From Patescibacteria group bacterium UBA5194 (GTDB lineage: Bacteria > Patescibacteriota > Gracilibacteria > BD1-5 > UBA6164), in the NCBI GenBank assembly GCA_002412935.1, contig DHWA01000001.1:26421-63711 (forward strand): a DNA stretch of 37,291 nt, in the 5' to 3' direction. The notes below the pieces were generated by a model that was not told where the DNA came from, did no database searches, and worked only from the letters and a program-made list of their open reading frames with translations. How positions within the stretch are numbered: the stretch's first letter is position 1; the number at the start of each line of letters is the position of its first letter. The position numbers and the translations under genes are program-made. Shown here piece after piece: positions 19,828 through 29,866 of the stretch.

Positions 19828-21201
19828 ATGAAAACAAATCCAGATTTTAATGAGGAAGTTAAGCAAAATATAATAAACTTTTCACAATATGCAAGTACTT
19901 TAAAAATAAAATTAGATAATTTCAGATTTCCTGAAAAAATATTAGGACTACTTACAAATAATTTGTCTGAAATAGCAAAAGAGGTAAAAACGAAAATAAT
20001 TTGTTTAGTAGATTTATATGATAAACTTTCTGTTATAAAACTACTAACTGAAGAAAAATGATTCTGATACAAATCTAAAAATTGAAATTTAGCAAGAAAT
20101 ATAAGTGATTATAATTTTAGTTTTACAGAAAAACAAATATGAGAATTAGATAAACTTGTATCACTTATGGAATGATTTTATAAAACTAGAATAGAATTAT
20201 TAAAAAATAATATAGATATTAAAAATCTATTTTTAGTGAAAGATACAGAAATTTTAAATTTATTAGAAGTTCCGTTATTTACTAGATTAGATTTATTATT
20301 AGATGATACATGAAATTTCAAAATAGCCGAAATGGAACCAATATATGCTTGAATATGAGAGGCATTATGAACAAGAGAAGTTTTTTCAGAAATACAATGA
20401 AATGATCTAAATTTTAATTGATTAATTAATCCTTTTCTAAATTCTATGAAAAGATTTAAATGAAAAAATTTCTTATTTTTACCAAATCCTTTACTTAGTT
20501 GATATTATTCTGAAGTAAAATATGTATTTGAAAAATTATATCCTAAAGCAAGTATTTTTTGTGAATTAAACTTATGTTTAGATAGTACAACTATCGATTT
20601 TAAAGATAATTGATTATACTTTGAATGAAAAAAAGTTGATATAATTATGGATTATATAATACCTAAAGAACAAAAAGAATTAACAGAGCTTGATAGTAAA
20701 ATAATTTCTTTATATAAAAAATGAAAATTAAAATTATTCCCAGAACCTAGTTTAGAATTGGATAGTAAATTATGGTTAGCACTAGCTCAAAATAAAAAAT
20801 ATTTTTGAGAAAATAATGAATTAACTAAATTTTTACCAAAAACAACTATTTTTTCTCAAAAAGATATAATTTCTGAGAGTACTTTTTTAAAAAGAGCTAT
20901 AAGTAGAGTATGAGAAAAAGATGTTATACTTAATCCAAATAAGAAAGATATTGAAGTTATATCCTGAGATAAAACACCTTGGATAATACAAGAAAAAGTA
21001 AAAAGTACCCCCAAAGAAGTTGTTTTACTTACTAGAAAATGAAGAATAGAAAAAGTTAAAATGTTCTCAAGGATAGAATTATATATATTTTTTTGACCTG
21101 AATGAGCTGAATTTTGAGACATATTAATTACTATGTCTCAAAACGAAATAGTAAAATGATGAAACAGCTGTATAATGGTTCCATGAATGACTAAATCTTA
21201 A
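19828..21201 (+). CDS. ATP-grasp-like ligase of unknown substrate, under histidine attenuation
   Basis: 457 residues. FTRLDLLLDDTGNFKIAEMEP and the following YAGIGEALGTREVF (about residues 148-182) resemble the metal- and substrate-binding strand of circularly permuted ATP-grasp enzymes (glutathionylspermidine-synthase-like). A later block (FLPKTTIFSQKDI, GEKDVILNPNKKDI, TPWIIQEKVKS, about 345-405) looks like the nucleotide-binding half, also as in the permuted fold. Such enzymes join a carboxylate to an amine with ATP. The gene follows the repressor and its His attenuator, so histidine or a derivative may be substrate or product. Family assignment moderate, substrate speculative. Confidence 0.55.
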
Positions 21202-21218
21202 TTTTAATTATTTTTATT

Positions 21219-21560
21219 ATGTATAATATATGTTTAATCGATGATAAAAGCTATTGAATTCCTCAAGTAATAAATTCTATTCCAAAAGGTCTATATTATC
21301 AATTCTATTATTACGATAAAATTGATAATATAGAAGATATAAAATTTGACATTGTTATACTTGATTTTTATTTAGATAAAGACAATAAAACGGCCTTAGA
21401 TATTATCGACCGTTTTAAATGAAGTATAATTATATGATTTTCTTCTGTAGATAATAAAAATGATTTAATATTATCTAATTGATGATTATATAAAGCCCAA
21501 AAATTAAGAAATTCAAATATAAATTCAGTATTATGAAAAATTATGAAAACAATTTTTTAG
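21219..21560 (+). CDS. Stand-alone response-regulator receiver-like domain
   Basis: 113 residues, about one receiver domain. LIDD (acidic pair D8-D9), ILDFYL with phosphoacceptor-like D49, the IIGFSS switch Ser/Thr and a Lys in GLYKAQK fit the CheY fold. No output domain and no histidine kinase nearby. 17 nt after the ATP-grasp-like gene, probably co-transcribed. Its 3' end lies 5 nt from the convergent PAP2-like gene. Confidence 0.65.
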
Positions 21561-21565
21561 TTTTT

Positions 21566-21979
21566 TTAAACCAAATACATCAAATAAGCTACAACTATAC
21601 CAAGTACACATCATACAAATGCTTCACTTGGTAAATGTCAAAGAGATTCTTTAAATCTTTTTCATTCAGGAAATAGTTTATTTATTGCTTCAGCATGAAG
21701 TCAAGCTTCAAATCGTACATTAATAGCATCATAGATTATGATAACAGTAAAAGCTAAACAAATAGCAAATAAATCACTACTTATTCATAATTTTAGACCT
21801 ACTGCTGTTGTCAATGATACAACAACTGCACTATGAACAGAAGGCATACCTCAACTTCATAAGGCAGCATCTATATCCCATTTTTTATTTTTTATTTTAA
21901 TATTTAATCACTTAATTACTATAGCTAAAACAAAAGTAAAAGCTGGAATAAAAAGTAGATTTGAATAGAAATAATTCAT
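21566..21979 (-). CDS. Divergent PAP2-family membrane phosphatase-like protein (YuiD/DUF212)
   Basis: 137 residues. Signature SGGMPSVHSAVVVSLTTAVG, then DAINVRFEAGLHAEAIN and ESLGHLPSEAFVGCVLGI, in the order of the divergent PAP2 family (acid phosphatase/vanadium haloperoxidase related). Several hydrophobic helices place it in the membrane; a lipid-phosphate phosphatase is likely but not shown. Last gene of the secE-nusG-greA group, 10 nt after greA. Confidence 0.88.
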
Positions 21980-21989
21980 TTTGTAAATA

Positions 21990-22481
21990 TTATTTTATAG
22001 AAATAACTTTATATTCAGTTAATCAAGCATAAGACTTAACTTTTATAATATCTCATACATTTTTTCATAATAAAACTTTACCCATTGGAGAATCATTAGA
22101 TATTTTTGGAATATCTGCTAATATACTACTTTCAGTTGTTCAAACAATTTTATAAACTCATTCTTCTTTTGTTTCTAAATTTAATATTTTAACTTCTTTT
22201 CAAATAACAACTCTATCTACTGTTGTTCATTCTACATCTTTTATTATTTTTATATTTTTTAATTGATCTTCAATTTCAAGAATTCTTACTTCAACTTGGG
22301 CTTGTTCATTTCTAGCTTCTTCATATTCAGAATTCTCTGATAGATCTCAAAAACTTATTGCTTCTTTAAGTTTTTCAGCTATTTCAAGTCTTTTTTCATT
22401 TTTAAGATGCTTTAATTCATCTTCAAGATTTTTTAATCATTCTGTAGTTACATAAATTATATTTTTTACAGCTTTTCACAT
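21990..22481 (-). CDS. greA: Transcription elongation factor GreA
   Basis: 163 residues. It rescues backtracked RNA polymerase by stimulating transcript cleavage. The N-terminal coiled coil runs from TEGLKNLEDELKHLKNEKR to VEVRILEIEDQL, with the tip acidic residues in SFGDLSENSEYEEARNEQA (D and E essential for cleavage). The C-terminal FKBP-like domain ends SNDSPMGKVLLGKNVGDII. Full length; start at ATG followed by a TGA glycine. Confidence 0.95.
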
Positions 22482-22517
22482 AATTATAATGTTAGGAAAT
22501 AATAATTAATTAATTAC

Positions 22518-23300
22518 TTAATTTTTTCATAGATTTTTCATAATCATCTTAATATCATTATATCAATCTTTTTTTATTTTCAATCAAAAATTTTTATTTT
22601 TATAAGAAAATACAAATCTTGTATAATTATCATCTAAATCAGGTTCTAAATTTATATAAAAACTTTTATCTCAAAAATTATTTACTTTTTTAACTTTAAA
22701 ATACAAATTATATGATATAACATCAAATATATTAAAAATATCATCATATAATTTTCATTCAAAGATATATAAAGTCATCTTCTTTTCTTTTGAATAAAAC
22801 TCTTTATATTCATAAGGATATTCATTTGTTAACCCAAACAAACTACTATTTTCACTTTTTTCTTTTTCTTCTAAATTAAAATCTTTAAATAAGTCCAAAA
22901 TCTCCTGTTCCACTAAACCATCAACTTTATCATTACTAAAATACTCTTTTTCATTTGAAGTATCTTTTATATTATCTTCATTTATTAATTGTTCTTCATT
23001 TCTGTCAGTCAATTTTTCTCATACTACAGCAGCTTTTATTTCTGAAGTTTTTACTTCTTTTTCATCTAAATTACCATTTATATCAGGTATAATAAAATTA
23101 CTTCAAGTATAAGAAGAGACTCCTTTAATTTCTACATTTTTTTTATTACTTAATTGTGTTTCTATTTTATTATCAGAGTTTTTATACTTTATATTTTTGA
23201 AATATAGAGCATAAGAAGGTATAAAATAATATAGAAATAAATGCACTAAAAAAAAGAAAAATACGAGGAAAATTAAATTTATAGACTTTTTAGAATCCAT
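22518..23300 (-). CDS. Membrane-anchored protein of unknown function
   Basis: 260 residues. A short basic start (MDSKKS) precedes one strong hydrophobic segment (about residues 7-30, INLIFLVFFFFLVHLFLYYF); it lacks an evident cleavage site and looks like a signal anchor with the rest outside. Residues about 90-165 are very acidic and probably disordered (Glu/Asn/Asp-rich). The last about 90 residues look folded (NLYFKVKKVNNFGDKSFYI, DLDDNYTRFVFSYKN). No family recognised. Lies 7 nt after nusG and 36 nt before greA. Confidence 0.75.
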
Positions 23301-23307
23301 TTTTATA

Positions 23308-23841
23308 TTAATTAATTTTTATCTGAGAAAAATTTAATTGAACAGGAGTATCCCTTCATAGTAAATTAACATTTACTTTCAATAATCATTTATTTTCATT
23401 TATCTCTGTTATAACTCATTTATTTCATTCAAAAGGTCATTTTGTTATAATTGCCATATCTCAAACTTTGTATTTAGTAGAAAATGTTTCAGCATTTTGT
23501 TCAACTTTTCATTTTAATTGTTCTAATTCTGCTTCAGAAACTGGAACAGGAATATTTCAAGCTCATAAAAAACCAGTTACATTTGGAGTATTTCTAACTA
23601 TATACCAACTTTCATTAGTAACAACCATTTGTATAAGTATGTATCCTGGTAATATATTTTTTTTCTTTCTAACTTTAACTCATCAAGCTCTAACAGAAAC
23701 TACATCATGAGTAGGTATAAATACATCTATTATGTAATCTTCCAATCAAAAACTCTCTCTTCTTTGAAAAAGAGATTGTTTTACATTTTCTTCCGTTCAT
23801 GATATAACCTGTATAACATACCATTTTGCATTATTTTCCAT
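23308..23841 (-). CDS. nusG: Transcription termination/antitermination factor NusG
   Basis: 177 residues. NGN domain: AKWYVIQVISGTEENVKQSL, IPTHDVV, KKKNILPGYILIQM and NTPNVTGFLG. KOW domain near the C-terminus: YKVGDMAIITKGPFEGNKG. It links RNA polymerase to Rho or the ribosome. Encoded 10 nt after secE, as in most bacteria. Confidence 0.96.
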
Positions 23842-23851
23842 TCTATATTAA

Positions 23852-24034
23852 TTAAGATTTAAAAACATCTTTCAACAAAATAATAAATTCAGAGAATATA
23901 CTATTAAAAATAAAAAGGTAAAGCCCAAAAAGTACTATAAAAGTAGAAATTATTATAAAATATTTCTTTGTTTCTTCTCTTGTAGGCCAAACTACATGTT
24001 TTAACTCTCTAATCGAATCTTTTATAAATTTCAT
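23852..24034 (-). CDS. secE: Preprotein translocase subunit SecE
   Basis: 60 residues. IRELKHVVWPTREET is the conserved amphipathic-helix/hinge of SecE; one membrane segment follows (about residues 25-50). It stabilises SecY in the Sec translocon. First gene of the minus-strand group with nusG. Confidence 0.96.
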   Translation of the reverse strand: MKFIKDSIRELKHVVWPTREETKKYFIIISTFIVLFGLYLFIFNSIFSEFIILLKDVFKS

Positions 24035-24098
24035 ATGAATATTTATTAAAACAATAAAAAAGTATCACAAAATATTCTCTGCGACACTTGTCAAGTCT

Positions 24099-24125
24099 AT
24101 TATATTTAAAGTTTCTAAAAGTCAA
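24099..24125 (-). promoter_or_regulatory. Possible promoter of secE-nusG
   Basis: On the minus strand TTGACT (24125-24120) and TATAAT (24104-24099), gap 15 nt. The transcript start would be about 60 nt before secE. A palindromic ACTTGTCAAGT lies just downstream at 24086-24096. Confidence 0.4.
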
Positions 24126-24145
24126 AATATAATATAATAATCGTT

Positions 24146-24174
24146 TTGACAATATTGATTAAATATAGTAAAAT
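24146..24174 (+). promoter_or_regulatory. Promoter of the LemA-like gene
   Basis: TTGACA (24146-24151), 17-nt gap, TAAAAT (24169-24174). The best-spaced promoter in the window; the gene starts 80 nt downstream. It is divergent from the secE promoter. Confidence 0.7.
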
Positions 24175-24254
24175 AGATTATATAAATAAGATAAAGAATA
24201 TATCATTAAAAAATATCTTTTTATTACAAAAATTATTAATTAGCAACTAAAATT

Positions 24255-24788
24255 ATGATTTTTTTTATAATAACATTATCAATACTTTTTATAATTTTAA
24301 TAAGTTTTTATATAATAATACTTAAATTAAAAGAAAGTATAGAACAAATTGAAGATAATCTTCAGAAATTACTAAAAAATAGAGCTGATTTAATACCAGC
24401 AATATACGAAATAAGTAAAAATTTTTTAGTAAAACACAATAATATTTTCGAGGAAGTTATTAAATTAAGAAAAGTACAATTTTCTTTAAATGATTACAAT
24501 GTATCTTTTTTAGAATTTATAAAAAATGAAATGGCTATAAATCATGAAATAAGGTTTATTTATAGCATTTGTACTAAAAATAAAAAATTAAATTCTCTAA
24601 AAAAATTTAATTATATAAAAAATCTTATAATTGATAGAAATAAATCTATATGAATAAATATAGAAAAATACAAAAAAAATATAAATTTATTAAATAATCT
24701 TATAAGATATAAAAATTATACAATTTTATGACTAATTTTACCAGTGCATAAAAAAATGGAATTTGATTTGATTAAAAATATATTTTAA
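24255..24788 (+). CDS. LemA-family-like membrane protein
   Basis: 177 residues. A hydrophobic N-terminal segment (residues 2-23) is followed by long helices; LKNRADLIPAIYEISKNFL corresponds to the LemA signature (RRxDLIPNLVxxVK), then HNNIFEEVIKLR as in HExxxLxxVxxAR. LemA proteins are membrane-anchored helical bundles of unclear role. The match covers only part of the domain, and the second half is diverged (only one TGA codon near the end of each region). Confidence 0.6.
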
Positions 24789-24802
24789 AATATATTTTTA
24801 AT

Positions 24803-26272
24803 TTATATATGTGTTTTTAAATATATTTTCTTTATCATATCCCATGATATATCTTTAAGTTCAACTGGTAAATTAGGATACAATTCTTTTAATAATTTAT
24901 CATTATATGCTCATTTTATTCAAAATACTATAGTTCATTTTCATTTTCAATTCATTTTTAACACATTTATTGGAAATATATTTTTTCTAGTAAATAATAT
25001 ACTTAATACATAAAGTTCATCATAATCTCAAATTCATTTTTCTTTACAAATTTGTACTATTTCTTTTATTGCATACTTTATATTTCACATAGTAGCAACT
25101 CAAAAATTAAGTAATCTTGTCATTCAAATCAAGATTTTATCAATCCATTCATAAAAAGGTCTGGAATCAATTCATTTTTCATCGTTTGTATTCTTTGATG
25201 AAACTATTTGAGCCTCTATAAACTCTAGTCATTTAACTTTTTCATTTATATTTGGTATTCAAGTAATATTTATGTTTTCTATATTTCTTTGACCAGAGTC
25301 ATATTTATAATTTTTATCTTCAAAATATTTATTATCTATAAGAGGATTATTTGTATAATTTTGTTGAACTTCAATTTCTCATATAAATATTTTTTCTATA
25401 ATAAGTTCCATTATCTTTGAATAATATTCTTGCATTTCTAAATAATTTCAAGTATCATCAATTTTAACTTTAAATCTAACTAAATCTTTTAAAGCATCAA
25501 CAGTCATATATTGTCTCTTTGCTAATAATTTATATATAATGCTTTTTTCTGTTTTTATAACTTTATCAAATAATATTTCAGCTGTACATGATTTATTCTC
25601 ATTATTTTTTCATATAAATGATATATTTAAAGTAATATTATTATCTTGTTTTCAAATTACATCAAATCAATCAATTTCTAAAATAGATTTTTTTATGTAA
25701 TTTATAACTTTATTTAAATCTACAAAATTTATATTTGATCTAATAATATTTAATAATAACATCATTTTAATAATACTACAATGTAAAAAATTTCAAGATA
25801 TTGAATTTTTAAATGGATTATTTTCTATAAATTTTATAAAGTCATTTATATTACTAAATTCTAAATCATTAAATCTTTTTAAAGCTTTTCAATTTATATG
25901 AAAAATTTCTACTAAATAATTTATAGAATTGTAATATAGTTCTTTAACATTTTTAAAAATTTTTGGAGTAATTGAATTAGTATTTCAATTACTGATAATC
26001 AATGAAATAAGTTGTTTTTTTTCATTTAGCGAACAAGTTTTGAATTCATCTGGTAACTGATTATAAGTTGTAAAATCTAGTATAGTTGGATTATTTTCAG
26101 TATTTATACTATCATCTTTTAATAATAAATCTCAAGATTTATTTTGTAGTATATTTTCAACATATCAAGGAACTAGTAATGGCGAATTTGCTAGTATTTT
26201 TAGTCACATTGTTCTATCTATTTTCAATAATCCTAAGTCTTCATATGTTATAGGTAGTTTTCAAGCATTCAT
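24803..26272 (-). CDS. Unknown 489-residue protein
   Basis: One ORF of 489 residues, with TGA as Gly throughout, start ATG at 26272. No signal peptide or membrane segment. Residues about 255-330 (AKRQYMTVDALKDLVRFKV...) recall the helix-strand part of RelA/SpoT-type nucleotidyltransferases, and GLEFIEAQIVSS (about 375) could be the matching EIQ strand, but catalytic residues cannot be assigned. The N-terminal half is all-helical without motifs. It is isolated between the LemA-like and U32 genes, which are on the other strand, so it has its own promoter within 26273-26349. Confidence 0.7.
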
Positions 26273-26349
26273 AAATTATATAAATTTGTAAAAAATATTT
26301 TTTTTTGTATATTGTATTATACAATTATTTTAACACAAAATAATACTTT
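26273..26349. promoter_or_regulatory. Divergent intergenic region with palindrome
   Basis: 77 bp between two divergent genes. It must hold both promoters. ATTGTATTATACAAT-type dyad near the middle; on the minus strand it offers TATAAT, but I see no good -35 at proper distance on either strand. Confidence 0.4.
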
Positions 26350-27723
26350 ATGCAACAAAAACTAGAGCTTTTACTTCCTGCTTGAAATATGGAAAAACTT
26401 AAATTTGCATTTGCTTATTGAGCTGATGCAGTTTATGTGTGAGTTCCAATGTTTTCTCTTCGTGCGAGAACTAATGAATTTACGATAGAAACATTAAATG
26501 ATGCAATAGATTATACGAGAAACCTACCTTGAGATAAAAAAATATATTTTACAGCAAATATATATGCTCATAATTTAAAAATAAAACCATTTTTAGCACA
26601 GTTTAAAAAAATGTATGAAATGAAACCGGATGCTTTTATAATGGCTGATCCATGATTAATTTATCTAGTTAAAAAAGAATTCCCAGATGTAATAATACAT
26701 CTTTCAGTTCAAGCTAATAATACAAATTGGGCTCAAGCTGAATTCTGGCAAAGTATGTGAATTAAAAGAATCATATTAAGTCGTGAAATAAGTATAAGAG
26801 AAATCAAAGAAATCCACGAAAAAGTGCCTGATATGGAACTTGAATCATTCGTTCATTGAGCTATTTGTATGGCATATAGCGGTAGATGTCTTATATCAAA
26901 TTATCTATCAAATAGAGACTCAAACCAATGAACCTGTAGTCATTCTTGCCGTTGGGAATATAAAGTATTCAAAGATGATAGATCAGAATCTGAATTAGAA
27001 ATAGCAACAGGAAGACCAGAAAACTATGAAAAATTAACTTGAAATTATTATCTAGAAGAAAAGGGAAGACCTGGAGAACTTATGGATATAGATGAAGATG
27101 AATATGGTACATACTTAATGAATTCACGTGATTTAATGGCTATAGATTATATACAAGAATTAAAAGATGCTTGAGTAATAAGTTTTAAAGTAGAATGAAG
27201 AAATAAAACTATAAATTACTTAGCATCAGTATGACTTGCATACAGAAAAGCACTAGATGCAATAGAAACTTGAGTTAATTATGATAGTAAAGAATTAGCA
27301 GAAGAATTATTTTCAATAGCAAACAGAGGATATATACCAGGGTTTTTAGCTTGAAATCCAAATCACAATGCCCAATTTTATGAACAAAATTGATGATTCC
27401 AAACAAAAATATTTTGTTGAATAGTTAGATGATATGATAAAAAAGAACACTTAGCAAGAATAGAAGTAAAAAATATATTTAAAATATGAGAAGAAATAGA
27501 ATTCTTAAATCCTAATTGAGTTTTTGTAGAAAAAATTGAAAAAATATATAAAATAAATGTTATAAATCATAGCATATGAAAAAATCTAGAAATAGGGGAC
27601 AGTTTCAATAAAAAATATGTAACTGAAGAAGAAAGTGCACATTGATGAGGATATGAAGTTTGGATCAATTGTAGCAAAGATCCTTGAGAATTTGCAATTA
27701 TTAGAAAAAATGTAGATAATTAA
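26350..27723 (+). CDS. U32-family protein, TrhP (YegQ)-like tRNA hydroxylation factor
   Basis: 457 residues. The N-terminus LELLLPAGNMEKLKFAFAYG continuing ADAVYVG is the U32 family start, and ICMAYSGRCLISNYLS plus GTCSHSCRWEYK give the four cysteines of the iron-sulfur site. Once called peptidases, YegQ/TrhP proteins make 5-hydroxyuridine at tRNA position 34 using prephenate, RlhA acts on 23S rRNA, and UbiU/V on ubiquinone. Length and C-terminal extension fit TrhP best. Monocistronic, followed by REP-like palindromes. Confidence 0.85.
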
Positions 27724-27727
27724 CCAT

Positions 27728-27804
27728 TGTCATTGCGAAGTATGAAGCAATCCATTTACTATATTGTTTAATAATTTGTGTCATTCCCGAGAAGTCGGGA
27801 ATCT
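27728..27804. repeat. REP-like palindromes, locus 1
   Basis: Two motifs: TGTCATTGCGAAG...GAAGCAATCC (27729-27753) and GTCATTCCCGAGAAGTCGGGAATC (in two arms, 27780-27803; CCCGA/TCGGG stem). Related copies occur at 29011, 34705 and 35788, always between genes. Confidence 0.75.
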
Positions 27805-27857
27805 TCCTTATATATTGTAGCTACGTTTTTTTATATTAATTCTTTACTTTTATTTCT

Positions 27858-28994
27858 ATGCAAAATTACATTTATATAATATTTTGAATATTATATTTTA
27901 TACTTTTCTTTTTTTTTAGAGATATTATATATATTTGAGGAATATATAATCAAATAAAATATTTCAATATAATTTTATCATATTTAAATGCATTTATTGC
28001 TATTTTTACAATTATCTGAATTATTTGAATACTTGATAAATATCTAGAAAAAATATTAACAATAAAAAAGCAAAATGAACAAAATAAATATACAATAATT
28101 TTTAATGAATTCCTTATAAAATTTATAAATATTGCAAAATATTTGATAGCTGTTTACTTATGAATAAAATTCATAGAAATTCCAATTGAATTAAATGATT
28201 TTTTCAACAAAGCTTTTAAAGTTTCATTTATTATTGCTTTATTATTTTTATCAAATTCAGTAATAAAAGCAATTTTCAAATGAATGACTAGCAGAAAAAA
28301 CTGAGATGATCTTTCTAAACAAGTCTTTCCAATGCTTGGTAAAATATTATGAGTATTTATATGGATTGTCTGAATACTTACAGTTCTTTGAAACTTATGA
28401 TATAATATATCAGCCTTGATTGCATGAGCTTGAGTTTGATGAATAGCAATAGCACTTGCAGCCCAAAAATCAATTGCAAATATATTCTGAGCATTATCAA
28501 TTATATTAAATAAACCTTTCAAAATATGAGAAACTGTTAGAATAAGTTGATTCACTTGAGATGTAAAAAAGATATGATTAACATACCTAGAACTAACAGA
28601 TCTTACATGAAATAAGATACTTATACCAAATGAGACTCTTATATCTTCATCTATAGAAAACCTAACTCAAAGAGAAAATAGAAAAACAGATATGATTATA
28701 TGAGTAGTTTATGAAACAAGTTTAGAAAAATTAAAAAAGGCTATAAAATTGGTTGAAGATTTACTTGAGACATATATAAGTAATCAATGAATTGAATCAT
28801 ACAGAGTCCATTTTGATAACTTTTGAAGCTATTCTCTAGATATACATATAACTTATTTTTCACTTGAAAATGATGATCTTAAATTATATTTTAAGCAAAA
28901 AGAAAAAATAAATCTTGAAATTAAATGATTATTTGAAAAAAATAAAATAGAAATAGCTTTCCCAACTCAAGAATTAATAATAAAGAAATCTTAA
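27858..28994 (+). CDS. MscS-family small-conductance mechanosensitive channel
   Basis: 378 residues. Four to five membrane segments in the first about 200 residues; the pore helix is GAGVGGIAIALAAQKSIANI followed by FGALSIILNKPFKIGE, the MscS signature. A beta domain and a C-terminal alpha/beta domain follow (LTDLTGNKILIPNETLISSSI). Releases solutes on hypo-osmotic stress. The extra N-terminal helices place it with the longer MscS-like (YbdG/Ynai-type) proteins. The gene sits alone between REP-like repeats. Confidence 0.92.
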
Positions 28995-29010
28995 TAGTTT
29001 TATCACTTTT

Positions 29011-29128
29011 GTCATTGCGAGAGTAACGAAGCAATCCATTTATTACATTGTATTTATATTATGTCATTCCCTAGAAGTAGTGAATCTATTCCTCTCAAAA
29101 ACCGTCATCCTGAACTTGTTTCAGGATC
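29011..29128. repeat. REP-like palindromes, locus 2
   Basis: Three motifs: GTCATTGCGAGAGTAACGAA then GCAATCC (29011-29037), GTCATTCCCTAGAAGTAGTG then AATC (29063-29086, decayed stem), GTCATCCTGAACTTG then TTTCAGGATC (29104-29128, stem ATCCTGAA/TTCAGGAT). The last is followed by seven T and may terminate mscS and the convergent gene. Confidence 0.75.
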
Positions 29129-29133
29129 TTTTT

Positions 29134-29727
29134 TTACTCTTTATTTTTACCTCATTTCTTTATTTCACCAATTATATAAACCAAAAAACTTATAAATATC
29201 CAAAAGAATATTCTAAATGAAACTAAAAAAAACAACATATACAAACTTAAATATGTTCTATCTTTTAAATAAATTATGATATTTGAAATATTTCATAAAA
29301 ATCAAAACAAATCATTTACAAATGATATAGGAACTACAGAATTAACTCTTATATATGCGAAAATAGATAAAACAAAGAAGGGAATAGCAATTCAAAATGT
29401 AAATGCACCTAATTTATTATCGTAAACTTTAAAAGTTATAAAATCACTTAAAGTAAGGATAATTCAAAAAATAGGAATAAATAAAGTTAAAAATGATAAT
29501 ATAAATGACTTATTTAAAAGCAAAAATGAAGAATTGTGAACAACTAATTTAAAACATTCTGGTGACTGTAAAGCTTTTATATATAAATTTGCCACAATAA
29601 AAAATAAAAAACCTATAATTATTCAAAAATAAAACTTGTGTAATTTTTCAAGTCATAAAAGAATAAATATAAGTCCAGATAATAAAGATAATATTAATAT
29701 GAAATAATCTGTATTTGTAAAAAACAT
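29134..29727 (-). CDS. Polytopic membrane protein of unknown function
   Basis: 197 residues from ATG 29727 to TAA 29134-29136. Highly hydrophobic, about five to six membrane segments (for example DYFILILSLLSGLIFILL, FYFGIIIGFLFFIVANLYI, FILSFLTLFIPIFGIILTL), with a basic C-terminus. No family recognised. The start could be an upstream non-ATG codon, up to 45 nt earlier where an in-frame stop occurs. Divergent from cas12a; the 139-bp gap between them is AT-rich without a clear promoter. Confidence 0.65.
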
Positions 29728-29866
29728 AAAACTAAAAATTGTTTGTAAAATTACTAAAACAATTTTAAATATTTATATACAAAAAGCAAAAAATATTATT
29801 TTAAAAGTTGAAAATAATATAAAAAGTATATAATTTAGTTAATTTAATTTTTTAATTAATTTAAAT

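Noticed and set aside
23468..23710. 80-codon plus-strand ORF within nusG
   Set aside because: nusG on the minus strand is full-length and conserved.
24035..24254. tRNA gene next to secE, as in many bacteria
   Set aside because: No cloverleaf could be recognised; the region holds only promoters and AT-rich sequence.
28154..28555. 133-codon minus-strand ORF within mscS
   Set aside because: Shadow of the real MscS frame, which has the family motifs; the antisense product matches nothing.
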